This document shows positions 45,753 to 53,927 of a stretch of DNA of 64,000 nt, one piece after another. The notes under the pieces were generated by a model. It was not told where the DNA came from and searched no databases. It saw only the letters and a program-made list of their open reading frames with translations. Origin of the DNA: a bacterium (GTDB lineage Bacteria > Bdellovibrionota_C > UBA2361 > RFPC01); contig JAUIBK010000008.1 of assembly GCA_030428205.1 (NCBI GenBank), positions 1-64,000 of the forward strand. The letters are read 5' to 3'. Every line of letters begins with the position of its first letter. Positions within the stretch are counted from its first letter, which is position 1. The translations under genes were made by a program, and so were the position numbers.

Positions 45753-46502
45753 CTATCCGATAAAAAAAGATTTTCGTTTGATAACAAGTAACGAATTTGC
45801 CCCATCTCCAGCTACCATGCGTAAGAGACTCAAGAATGGGTTCAACAGTGTATTACTCGGCCGATACTCGCATTCAACACCTACAAACTGACGGCTATAG
45901 GTTGGAGAACCTATCATCCCTGCCGAGCTATCAAGATACGGAAAGGGATCAATGTTTTTACACGCAAGACATCCTGCTCCATCTGCATCATTTGGATTAC
46001 ACGGGTAACGAACACTTGAACCAAGACTCTGCTTCATTGATTGATGTGCGTACACAAGCGCGTAGGTATAATGCGCTGGAAGATCCACATGATCATCGAT
46101 CAGAAAGGTGTCATCGGCAACATCATCATAGTAGCTCGGCACTTCTCCTTCGAGTCCAGGGGATGCGAGCAACGCTGTCAATCTACCACTTGGAACTGCG
46201 CCAAAATGCCAATCCTGAATATCCGAGAGCACCTCTGATCCGATACGTTCAGTTTGTCCGCGGGTAAGAGCTAAGCGAGAGCTTGTCACGGCCTGAGAAA
46301 GGCTCGTACGTGCATTTATCGTGGTGGTGATAAAGAGGATAAAAAAGAGGAGCGCAAGAAGAAGTGGAAGAAAGATGGCCACTTCAACCATTACAGAGCC
46401 AATTTCATTCTTCTTATCCGCAGCAAAAGGATATCGGCTCAACCTTACATGAAGGAATCCGCTTTCAAAAAAATGCTGAAACAACTGAAACGCAAAAAAC
46501 AC
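45753..46502 (-). CDS. TadE-like pseudopilin
   Basis: 249 aa. NEIG|SVMVEVAIFLPLLLALLFFILFITTTINAR is the class III prepilin pattern (cleavage after Gly, Glu at +5) of TadE minor pseudopilins. The periplasmic remainder has three Cys-containing turns (YPCNPND, GCLACKN, GVECEYR). The GTG start at 46502 lacks a ribosome site; a later start near residue 23 is possible. First gene of the minus-strand set TadE, TadG, pilin, vWA; overlapping reading on to the TadG-like start at 45736 leaves 16 bases. Confidence 0.75.
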   Translation of the reverse strand: MFFAFQLFQHFFESGFLHVRLSRYPFAADKKNEIGSVMVEVAIFLPLLLALLFFILFITTTINARTSLSQAVTSSRLALTRGQTERIGSEVLSDIQDWHFGAVPSGRLTALLASPGLEGEVPSYYDDVADDTFLIDDHVDLPAHYTYALVYAHQSMKQSLGSSVRYPCNPNDADGAGCLACKNIDPFPYLDSSAGMIGSPTYSRQFVGVECEYRPSNTLLNPFLSLLRMVAGDGANSLLVIKRKSFFIG

Positions 46503-46881
46503 AATGAACCACCTATCATAAAACGTACTGTGTAAATGTCTTCCCTTCTGGACTGCCTGCTTCAGCTAAAGTGCAATTTCTATGCTCATCTCGTTTTCCT
46601 TATTATGGGTAAAAGTGTGATTTTGGTGCTTTTCGGCAGCATGAAAATTTTATCTAACATCCTGATAATACAAGCTATTTGCTCTAAGCGGCCGTTATCT
46701 CAAGCTTTTTTTGTCTTTTTTTTACAATTACATAATGAGTCACATTTTAAAAAAGTGTAATTATTTTACATGGCATGAAGATTGCTCATAACACCACTAT
46801 AGAGGCATGCGAGAGGATTCTTCTCGTAGTTTTTCAAGGGTTGTCTCTTTCTTGGAGTGAGCAGGTTACTGGGAGTTATTT
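46503..46881. other. Divergent promoter region of the pilus/FG-GAP locus
   Basis: About 380 bases, AT-rich, with T-runs near 46706-46723 and the dyad TGTAATTATTTTACA at 46756-46770 some 110 bases ahead of the FG-GAP gene. It must carry promoters for both the minus-strand TadE set and the plus-strand FG-GAP set. No gene is credible here. Confidence 0.5.
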
Positions 46882-48912
46882 ATGAAAGGTTATACAAAAC
46901 GAATCGCACTATCTCTTCTTTGCGCTCTTTTACCTTATACTGGGTTTGCCGATGACGAGCTTCAATATGAATTTGAATTTGAACTTCAGAATCCGGAGTA
47001 TAGCTCAGGAACAACTCGAACGGTGATTGCTGGAGATACCTTTATCTCAAACATTCCACATCACGATGGAGATTCTATTGCAGAAGGCGGCATCGCTTTG
47101 AGAACTCCAAACAATCAAATACTTCTCGAACCGCATGAGTCTCTCATCTCAACAAGATACGGTCAAATTATTACTCTCGGCAACGACCATGATGGTGATG
47201 GCATACGAGAGCTTCTTGTCACGGCGCCCTCTCTTCTAATTTCTCCAAATGGAGGTCAGTGTGGAGACGGGCAAAGCGTTTGTGGTGCTGTCTTTGCCTT
47301 TAACATAGACGAAGTCCTGACATCAACAACACAGATGCCACCACCTGTTTACACCCTTCTTTCCACTCAAGGAACAGACTTTGGTGAGGTTCTCCAATAC
47401 GTAAACCAAAATGGGAAGGAGCTTCTTGCTGTTAGCTCTCCTAGCTCGGATACGGTGGAGCTCTTCGATCTCGATCAAGTCGATCCTTTAACGAATGCAC
47501 CTCTTCGGGTCAGTACCGCTGAAGGTTGCGAAGGAAGTGATTTTGGAAGAGCTCTTAACCTCATTGGGGATCTCAATGGCGACGGCTACCAGGAGTTGGG
47601 TATTGGAGCTCCTTCAGCATATGGAGATGGAGCATGTAATACCAACGGAGCAGCTCATCTTATGGAGATTTCGCAAGGGACGCTTGAACCACTACAACAC
47701 GGAATTCTTCTTCATGATGACGAAGTAAATGAAGAGTCATTTGGAAGTGCCATCTCAGCAGCAGGACCAAATCGCATAGCTGTCGCGAGTAGGCTCTATG
47801 GAGAGGGATTTAATAATCCCAATATGGGACGTGTCACTGTCTTTGAACGACAATCAGATCAAACATTCGAGATCCTCCAGACACTTGTCCCAACTGACCT
47901 ATTTGACAATATGAACTTTGCTTTTTCGCGCCTAGGAACTTCTCTTCAGTATCTTGAAGGGAGTAGTGGTGAACAATTTCTTCATATCGGCGGCGATGGA
48001 AATGCTGTCGGTCAAGAAGGAGAACAAGGGATAAACAATGGCTCTCTTTTGGTCGTACGCCTTGAAGATCAATCACTACCACAAAAAGCAATGCTCTATG
48101 AGGTTGGCCACTACGACAGAATAAAATACGGTCAATCCTCTCAAATCGAGAACCTTGACCTTATCCCTAACGCACAACTTGTAGCCACCTTTGCGCCACA
48201 ATTGGACAATGAGAGTGAGGGGATTGGGTACATGAGAGCTCATTCTGTGGCAACAAGTACTCCAACGCTACTTGCTCCTGCTTACGGAGGGCGTGGCACA
48301 GGTACTCCATGCTTTTTCTACGAAAATGCCTCTGGACCAATAGGCGGTGGTGAAAACATTATCAATCCTTCTGTTACCACAGCAATCCCAGCTCCAGTCA
48401 TAGGACAGCCGTGGGAACTCAACTTTGTGACTATCGGAGGAGATCCATACCCTGAATCAGAGCTTGAGATAGAGATTCGCCCCTCTGTACTAACTCTTTG
48501 GTCAGATACATTGCTCGAAGACTCTGTTCCTATAACACCTGGGAATAGGTGTGCGTGGCACATAAGTCTTCAAGAAGCCGTGCAACAGGAGCAGTTTGCG
48601 TTTAATAATGTGATTGCGGATGCTCCCATACCGATCGGTGATGGGACACATGTCCAGACGACACTGACTCCCTTCTCTGACCGATGGCAGATCATTCCAG
48701 AGTCACTCAATGGCAAACCTACAAATGGACAACAGTACTACGTTCAATCTCTTATAACGTACAACCTCTGCACCCAGCACCAAACTGAGGGATACACCAT
48801 CTGTGTTAATACCGGATATAAGTCTCTCACTGAAGCAGTCGCTGTCCAAATAGGTGAAGTAGATGCCGGAATGGGTATCCCAACTCAAAACCCAATTGGA
48901 GGACAGCCATGA
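46882..48912 (+). CDS. Secreted FG-GAP repeat protein
   Basis: 676 aa. Signal peptide (RIALSLLCALLPYTGFA). Integrin-alpha-like FG-GAP repeats: YGQIITLGNDHDGDGIRELLVTAP, FGRALNLIGDLNGDGYQELGIGAP, FGSAISAAGPNRIAVAS and weaker copies near LGTSLQYLEG; together these suggest a propeller over about 60-480. The C-terminal about 190 residues form a separate beta-rich domain with Cys. No membrane anchor is evident, so it is secreted or held by partners. Divergent from the TadE/TadG genes and followed by two small pilus-type genes. Its propeller type is the same as that in the flagellin. Confidence 0.82.
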   Translation: MKGYTKRIALSLLCALLPYTGFADDELQYEFEFELQNPEYSSGTTRTVIAGDTFISNIPHHDGDSIAEGGIALRTPNNQILLEPHESLISTRYGQIITLGNDHDGDGIRELLVTAPSLLISPNGGQCGDGQSVCGAVFAFNIDEVLTSTTQMPPPVYTLLSTQGTDFGEVLQYVNQNGKELLAVSSPSSDTVELFDLDQVDPLTNAPLRVSTAEGCEGSDFGRALNLIGDLNGDGYQELGIGAPSAYGDGACNTNGAAHLMEISQGTLEPLQHGILLHDDEVNEESFGSAISAAGPNRIAVASRLYGEGFNNPNMGRVTVFERQSDQTFEILQTLVPTDLFDNMNFAFSRLGTSLQYLEGSSGEQFLHIGGDGNAVGQEGEQGINNGSLLVVRLEDQSLPQKAMLYEVGHYDRIKYGQSSQIENLDLIPNAQLVATFAPQLDNESEGIGYMRAHSVATSTPTLLAPAYGGRGTGTPCFFYENASGPIGGGENIINPSVTTAIPAPVIGQPWELNFVTIGGDPYPESELEIEIRPSVLTLWSDTLLEDSVPITPGNRCAWHISLQEAVQQEQFAFNNVIADAPIPIGDGTHVQTTLTPFSDRWQIIPESLNGKPTNGQQYYVQSLITYNLCTQHQTEGYTICVNTGYKSLTEAVAVQIGEVDAGMGIPTQNPIGGQP

Positions 48913-48965
48913 GAAAGTTTACAACCACATACACCCCCCCATACCTAAACACCCGCACAGCTCTT

Positions 48966-48992
48966 TGTGGAGTCACATTACGTGACTCCACA
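48966..48992 (+). terminator. Hairpin between the FG-GAP gene and the next gene
   Basis: TGTGGAGTCAC (48966-48976) pairs perfectly with GTGACTCCACA (48982-48992) with a 5-base loop. It lies 54 bases past the FG-GAP stop and 46 bases before the start at 49038. No U-run; it may attenuate downstream expression. Confidence 0.5.
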
Positions 48993-49037
48993 GGGGGCAC
49001 CCCTTTACAAACTTCTCATTCTCTTCAAGGTGATACG

Positions 49038-49589
49038 ATGGATAAAACTACCAACATACTCTCGTTTTTCTTTTTCTCACTCTTGTGTGCCTGTAGTCTA
49101 ATGTTCACAAGCACAGCACATGCGGACGTTGAAGGCGACCCGGTATACCTTTCTGTAACCGCAAAAGTCAGTGAAGGTAGACTACAGCAGGTTTCTATCC
49201 TCGATTCGAACTTGCACAACTCGCAAGCTCTACAGTGGTTTCAAGAAAATATCAGTCAAGAACTCGGAAACCATATCACAATGAGATTCTTAGCTGCCCC
49301 CCTTCTCAACCACTCTCCAAACGAGATTCCTGTCAATCTCCAACTCCGAGATACACTTGTTGTTGGTCTTTTCAATAAAGGAAATCTAACTGCGACAGCC
49401 ATAAATATGAATAAAGTTTCAGGTTTTGGCTCGGGACAGGCTTACGAGCAACAACCAGGAAATGGGGAAGTAGGAAACCCAGGTCAAGTTGGATTTGAAA
49501 ATCAAGTCCCAGAGAAAACTCGAGTCACCCCTCAGTGGAGTGCTACTCAACCGACAAGAAAAGGGTCAGATCTCACTGAACTATATTAA
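49038..49589 (+). CDS. Exported hypothetical protein of the pilus locus
   Basis: 183 aa. Signal peptide (ILSFFFFSLLCACSLMFTSTAHA, cleavage before DVEG). The mature part has beta-strand character up to about 120 (VYLSVTAKVSEGRLQQVSI, VPVNLQL-like region, RDTLVVGLF), then a Gly/Gln/Asn-rich tail. No family recognised. ATG 49038 follows AAGGTG and starts at the signal peptide; an ATG at 48909 overlapping the FG-GAP stop would bury the signal 43 residues in. It precedes a TadE-like gene by 9 bases, so it probably acts with it. Confidence 0.7.
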   Translation: MDKTTNILSFFFFSLLCACSLMFTSTAHADVEGDPVYLSVTAKVSEGRLQQVSILDSNLHNSQALQWFQENISQELGNHITMRFLAAPLLNHSPNEIPVNLQLRDTLVVGLFNKGNLTATAINMNKVSGFGSGQAYEQQPGNGEVGNPGQVGFENQVPEKTRVTPQWSATQPTRKGSDLTELY

Positions 49590-49598
49590 GGAGGCAGT

Positions 49599-50183
49599 AT
49601 GAAACAACAGAAGAACATAGGGGGAACACACAAGAGAGAGAGAGGGAGTGTCTCTGCTGAGCTCGCCCTCTTTCTTGCGGCAATTATCATCCCTGCAGTT
49701 CAATTCCTCTCAAATGGAGCACTCATTAATTTTATGAACGAGGTCCCTCAAAAGGAATCTTCAGCAATGATGGCAGCCCACTCAACTCCTTTAACTATAG
49801 AGATTGATTTTAATCTCCTAAGCGTGCCACAACCACAATCTTTCTTACTTAACAATGTCAATGGTGTTACCCCTGAGCAGGAGCTAGCGCGTCTTGGGGC
49901 GATTGCATTGGGCAATAACGACCCGGCACAAAGTTCACGCTGCTTTGCATTTATTGAAATTCTCAATGTTCAGAATCCACCGCCTCCATATCCGTATTAT
50001 TTAACACACACGTATGAAAATGCTGTCTGTGACAATGCATCAATTCCTGAATGCGACAATAAAGCCATAGAGCTCTTTGAAAGAGTCCCCTCTCCCACTT
50101 ACGGTGTATATCTCTGTAGCTGGACCACTGCCCAATCACTTCCCGCCGATCCCATCGTAAGCAAAGTGCTCATCGAGCTCTAG
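49599..50183 (+). CDS. TadE-like minor pseudopilin
   Basis: 194 aa. RERG|SVSAELALFLAAIIIPAVQFLSNGALINF: class III prepilin site with Glu at +5 and a hydrophobic helix. The periplasmic part has two Cys pairs (SSRCFAF, AVCDNASIPECDN, YLCSW). AAGGAGGCAGT gives a strong ribosome site. It ends the plus-strand set started by the FG-GAP gene. Together with 41197, 43422 and 45753 this makes four proteins in the locus sharing the G|xxxxE processing site. Confidence 0.75.
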   Translation: MKQQKNIGGTHKRERGSVSAELALFLAAIIIPAVQFLSNGALINFMNEVPQKESSAMMAAHSTPLTIEIDFNLLSVPQPQSFLLNNVNGVTPEQELARLGAIALGNNDPAQSSRCFAFIEILNVQNPPPPYPYYLTHTYENAVCDNASIPECDNKAIELFERVPSPTYGVYLCSWTTAQSLPADPIVSKVLIEL

Positions 50184-50203
50184 TAAATCGTTCTTAAAAA
50201 TTT

Positions 50204-50261
50204 CTAACACGAAGAGCGCGAAGATCATCTTTCTTCGCGCTCTTCGCGTACTTCGCGTTAG
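50204..50261. repeat. Family B GCGAAGNNC hairpin, copy 4
   Basis: Left CTAACACGAAG + AGCGCGAAG; right CTTCGCGCT + CTTCGCGTA + CTTCGCGTTAG. Nearly the same stem and loop (ATCATCTTT) as copy 1 at 20651. It lies 20 bases after a TadE-like stop, in a convergent gap. Confidence 0.88.
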
Positions 50262-50337
50262 ATTTATCCAAGTGCGTTTCGACAGAAAATATAGAGGGAT
50301 TGTAAACGAATTTTGAGAATTCTGAGTGAAAAATAAA

Positions 50338-50362
50338 GGGACGAGAGTGGGGCTCTCGTCCC
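50338..50362. terminator. Convergent terminator hairpin
   Basis: GGGACGAGAG (50338-50347) and CTCTCGTCCC (50353-50362) form a 10-bp stem with a 5-base loop, preceded by A-rich and followed by GGGGGTTTT sequence. It serves the convergent gap between 50183 and 50622. The rest of this gap holds a second small hairpin (AGGTGCAA ... TTGCACCT, about 50412-50439) and an AT-rich dyad. Confidence 0.6.
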
Positions 50363-50451
50363 AGGGGGTTTTCAGGGTGTTGTGGATTGGGACTTATTCA
50401 GTCTTTACACAAGGTGCAAAAGAAAACCCCTTGCACCTCGCATATTCTATA

Positions 50452-50476
50452 TATATTATGTAAAATATTTACAAGA
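50452..50476. promoter_or_regulatory. AT-rich dyad, second copy
   Basis: TATATTATGTAAAATATTTACAAGA, nearly identical to 43373-43396. Here it lies between converging genes, so a promoter role is less obvious. Confidence 0.3.
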
Positions 50477-50621
50477 GGTATCATAGCCAATAAATCTTTT
50501 TTTATTTTTTTTGAGCTTCATCCCATTGGGAAACGAGGTGAAATATCAGCAGAAATGAAAGAAATGGTGAAAATTCGCTCGTCGAGCGGCTGAGCGAGAG
50601 CGAAAAAGGCCCTCATTGGCG

Positions 50622-51425
50622 CTACTCAGGCAGTTGATCCGTTACGCTATAGGCTGTCACCGAAACCCTCGCCCCAGCTTCTTTCTCTGGAGAAGGGGTC
50701 ATATCCTGATCGTGCTGAGCGAGAAAGTGGCGTACTTTTTTGTGAAACAAGGTCCCTTCTCGTAGGAGCCACTTACGTATCTTAGGAAGATCTTTCACGA
50801 AAATATTATCAAAATCCGTTCGAAGGTGAAGGTGGGGGACAGCATCATCACGCTCTGTATTATCATGCACTGTATCTATGAGTGACTGCATGTCTGCACC
50901 AAGTTGACGGTACCCTTCCTCTGGATTCCCTTTGAGCATCTGAAAACCGGCCACAAGCCTTAACCCCCTTGGCGACTCCTTTACAGCCCCAGTTCTTTTT
51001 AACTCACGTAAGATTGCAGCTGGGTTTGGATCGAGTGAAACCGTCTGAACAAGGTGCCAAAAATCGCTCCCCTCCCCATCAAACGAAAGGACACGCGGCT
51101 TACCAGCAGAAGTGGTGAACTCCTCTCCCTCTCTCCAGAGTCCAATGACTCGACGAATAAAGTTCTTATCCGTCGTCAAATCTCCACCACTCTCTCTAAT
51201 TCGCCCCACTTCCAAGCGGTGGACCCCTGTCATAATCGAAATACGGCTCGTATTGACTTTAGAGCTGGCCCTGGTGAGTTCGGCCTCAGCTGCTTGCACA
51301 AGGACGACTTTAAGGGATTCAATGAGGTCTTGTAGGGCAAGTCCATTACGTAGGCAAAACGCTGCAATCGGTCGAAGCATCTGACGTAAACAGTGTACCC
51401 GTAAAGCCTCTAAACTTGGTGCCAT
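50622..51425 (-). CDS. DUF6502-like protein
   Basis: 267 aa, soluble, helical. The N-terminus (LRQMLRPIAAFCLRNGLALQDLIESLKVVLVQAAE) followed by SRISIMTGVHRLEVGRIRE, a helix-turn-helix-like stretch, and SSFWHLVQTVSLDPNPAAILRELKRTGAV-type text resemble the DUF6502 family of proteobacterial proteins, which may be transcriptional regulators. The C-terminal about 110 residues carry a His-containing region (PHLHLRTDFDNIF). Single minus-strand gene, divergent from 51747. The assignment is by recalled pattern and is moderate. Confidence 0.65.
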   Translation of the reverse strand: MAPSLEALRVHCLRQMLRPIAAFCLRNGLALQDLIESLKVVLVQAAEAELTRASSKVNTSRISIMTGVHRLEVGRIRESGGDLTTDKNFIRRVIGLWREGEEFTTSAGKPRVLSFDGEGSDFWHLVQTVSLDPNPAAILRELKRTGAVKESPRGLRLVAGFQMLKGNPEEGYRQLGADMQSLIDTVHDNTERDDAVPHLHLRTDFDNIFVKDLPKIRKWLLREGTLFHKKVRHFLAQHDQDMTPSPEKEAGARVSVTAYSVTDQLPE

Positions 51426-51746
51426 GCTAATAGATTTCCTTCATCAAACAGACTAGCCTTTCATACAATGTTTGTTTTCAGTCTCTCTTAGGATACATTT
51501 TCACTCAAAAAGGATGTAAATTTATAACAAATACTAACTGTGAATCGCCTATGCGACAAGATATCTTTAGTCTTGGACGTACTTTTTTTACAAACCCAGA
51601 CTTTCCAGCCTAAGTTACTGATACAACCGTACTTCTACGAATTTTTCTTAGAAAATTCCCCCTCGATTTACAACACACTCAGACATGAACGACGAATAAC
51701 ACCCTAAAGAGGTATAGGGGCTTTAGATAATGTATTTGGAGATGGC
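51426..51746. other. Divergent promoter region
   Basis: About 320 AT-rich bases between the DUF6502-like gene and the coiled-coil membrane protein. Small hairpins only (GAATTTT ... AAAATTC near 51640; CTAAAG ... CTTTAG just before the downstream start). No gene is credible. Confidence 0.45.
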
Positions 51747-52385
51747 ATGTATACAAGCAAAGGCAGTGTTGCCCTATATCTTGAAAAAGAATTCCACCAA
51801 CTTCAACGCTCTCTGAAGCAAAAGCTTCACCAACTTTTTAGAGCGTTTCCACCAAAGACTCAGAACCGGGCTCAATCGGTTGCTTCACCAGAGGTATCTG
51901 TTGATGATACCCTTATTCGAAGGCCCATTGTGAAACGTAAGCCTTTAAGAAAAAAAATTCCAGTTCGCGAGTTTGCCATACTCGTTTTTGCTGTATGGCT
52001 AGGAGTGCTGACTATCACATCTATCTCAGCAATCCACCAATCAAATGAGAGCCGCACACTACTAGAAGAACAATTGGTGCTACAAGAAGAGGCCTTGCCT
52101 CCCATGGTAAGCTCTCACGACAAGAGACTCTCTCCCACTATCAATATCATCTTACACTACGGCAAGCGCCTCGAATCAGATATCCAGTCATTGCGATATC
52201 AACAGCTTGCGCTCATGTCTTATTTAGCTTCGGAAAAGCTTCAAGGTGAGTCAAAGCAAAAAAGGCTCCAAGAGTACGAAGACTACCGCACAAAAGCTGA
52301 CAATCTCGATAAATCGCTTAAGGCAAACGAAGCTCACTTCAAAGAGGCTCTCAAGCAACTACAACTTTCGCTCAATACTCCTTAG
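51747..52385 (+). CDS. Single-pass membrane protein with periplasmic coiled-coil
   Basis: 212 aa. A basic cytoplasmic N-region of about 75 residues (RRPIVKRKPLRKKIPVRE), one membrane helix (FAILVFAVWLGVLTITSISAI, about 76-96), then a periplasmic helix-rich region with coiled-coil stretches (about 100-120 and 140-205). The layout is like division- or envelope-scaffold proteins, but no family is recognised. GGAG lies just before the ATG. It converges on sppA with 11 bases between stops. Confidence 0.75.
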   Translation: MYTSKGSVALYLEKEFHQLQRSLKQKLHQLFRAFPPKTQNRAQSVASPEVSVDDTLIRRPIVKRKPLRKKIPVREFAILVFAVWLGVLTITSISAIHQSNESRTLLEEQLVLQEEALPPMVSSHDKRLSPTINIILHYGKRLESDIQSLRYQQLALMSYLASEKLQGESKQKRLQEYEDYRTKADNLDKSLKANEAHFKEALKQLQLSLNTP

Positions 52386-52396
52386 CGCCTAGGGGG

Positions 52397-53293
52397 CTAT
52401 TGCATGACATACATCAGTTCAGTATTTTTTTGAAACATCTTCGGCAGAGATGTTACAGCACCAAGGAGCTCTTTGAGCTCTTCGTATTTATCTTCTTCAA
52501 AGAGGATATTGGGAACTTCATCATCTCCTAAAGGCTTACCAGCTAAAGCATACACTTCACGAGCCGCATCAAAGATATCACCATAGCCATCGACGAGTCC
52601 GTACTCAACAGCTTGCGAACCGAGAATAACTCTCCCATCAGCAAACGTTTTGACTTTTTCAAGCTCAAGCCCACGCCCCTCGGAGACAGCCGTAATAAAG
52701 GCATCGTGCGCGACCTGTACGGTACTTTGGAGAAAGTCGGTATCTTTTTTACTGACGGGCCGAAAAGCATTTCCAACGTCTTTGAGGTCACCGCTTTTCA
52801 CGGTCAACATTTCAAAGCCAACTTTACTTGTGATGGCGCTCACATTTGGAATCTGTAAGATAACACCGATAGAGCCTGTCATGGTCCCCGGCTGACACAA
52901 CACTTTACTCGCCCCAAGAGAAACATAAAGCCCACCGGAAGCGGCGACAGTTCCCATAGCTGCAACAATAGGCTTCTTTTCTTTGAGCCGTCTCACTGCG
53001 TCATAGATTGCCTGTGAGGGACCGACTGCACCACCAGGAGAATCAACATCAAGAATAATCCCTGTAATCTTATCATCTTCGACGTGCTTATGAAGCTCTC
53101 GAAGAATCTCCTCATCATCTTGAATCATCCCTTTGACTTCAACAATGGCAACACCTGTCTTCTTTGCGCTCTCTGCTACAGAACTCAGTTGCTGTGTTGA
53201 AGCAATAAGACCACCGATGAGCATCGGAATAGCAATGAGGATAACGACGACGACCGTCAAAAACTTTGCCAGCCAGATAAAATATTCTTTCAT
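52397..53293 (-). CDS. sppA: SppA-type signal peptide peptidase
   Basis: 298 aa, short (half-size) SppA. N-terminal membrane anchor (about 8-30), then a ClpP/crotonase-like serine protease fold: DVDSPGGAV (oxyanion region), VAASGGLYVS with nucleophile S119, GTMTGSIGV, and KSGDLKDVGNAFRP with general base K171. This Ser/Lys pair is that of short bacterial SppA, which clears cleaved signal peptides from the membrane. ATG 53293 follows AAGGAAC and gives the anchor at the N-terminus; a longer frame from 53344 adds an unneeded leader. It follows the HemJ/CopD-like gene by 22 bases. Confidence 0.92.
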   Translation of the reverse strand: MKEYFIWLAKFLTVVVVILIAIPMLIGGLIASTQQLSSVAESAKKTGVAIVEVKGMIQDDEEILRELHKHVEDDKITGIILDVDSPGGAVGPSQAIYDAVRRLKEKKPIVAAMGTVAASGGLYVSLGASKVLCQPGTMTGSIGVILQIPNVSAITSKVGFEMLTVKSGDLKDVGNAFRPVSKKDTDFLQSTVQVAHDAFITAVSEGRGLELEKVKTFADGRVILGSQAVEYGLVDGYGDIFDAAREVYALAGKPLGDDEVPNILFEEDKYEELKELLGAVTSLPKMFQKNTELMYVMQ

Positions 53294-53315
53294 AGTGTTC
53301 CTTGAAAAAATCCAA

Positions 53316-53738
53316 TTAACGAGAGAGGATCGTAAGAAAAACAATAATCAACGCAAGCGCACTCACACCTCCGTGATACATCCCTAAACGCTTCGCGCGA
53401 ACCTCTCCTTCTTCATGAAAACGCCGAAGCTCTAAGCCTACAAGACCCGTAAGAAGAAAGAGGACAAGGACTGCGGTAAGTTTTGCATGAAACCACCCCT
53501 GCTGCATATAGAAAGCCATTCCTCGGTACGCAATCAACTGGTAAAGACCCGACACAAGAACAAGGGAAGCTCCAGGGATCACAAAGCCATACCAAGAGCG
53601 ATTTATTGGCCTCATCAATGTTTCCTTATCACTCGATTGAGCAACTGCCTTGAGAGAAACAGTGAGGGTAAGCAGTGGTCCAATCCAAAAAAGAAGACCT
53701 GTAACATGTACTGCGAGAGAAATAGCTACGAGACTCAT
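53316..53738 (-). CDS. Four-helix membrane protein of the HemJ/CopD type
   Basis: 140 aa with four hydrophobic helices (about 3-30, 50-70, 82-103, 118-138). Conserved-looking charged residues sit inside or near helices: H11 in SLAVHVTGLLFWIG, R47 near NRSWYGFVIPG, HAKL in the third helix and H122 in YHGGVSA. This layout is shared by HemJ (protoporphyrinogen IX oxidase) and CopD-like heme/copper membrane proteins. No heme-biosynthesis gene is nearby, so the reaction stays open. Likely cotranscribed with sppA. Confidence 0.65.
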   Translation of the reverse strand: MSLVAISLAVHVTGLLFWIGPLLTLTVSLKAVAQSSDKETLMRPINRSWYGFVIPGASLVLVSGLYQLIAYRGMAFYMQQGWFHAKLTAVLVLFLLTGLVGLELRRFHEEGEVRAKRLGMYHGGVSALALIIVFLTILSR

Positions 53739-53927
53739 TCTTAAACAACTCCCTGAAATTACTCAAAATCATTTGAGATAGAGAAACATTTCTCGAGCGA
53801 GACCACAACAGATGGCTTCATGGCGAGTTAACTCCCAAAAATTGCTCTCTTTTTTTCGAATTTATGCCGATAAAGAAATGAAGAAAGGCAATTCGCTCGA
53901 CAACTGTCAGCGGACAAGAGGCGCATC

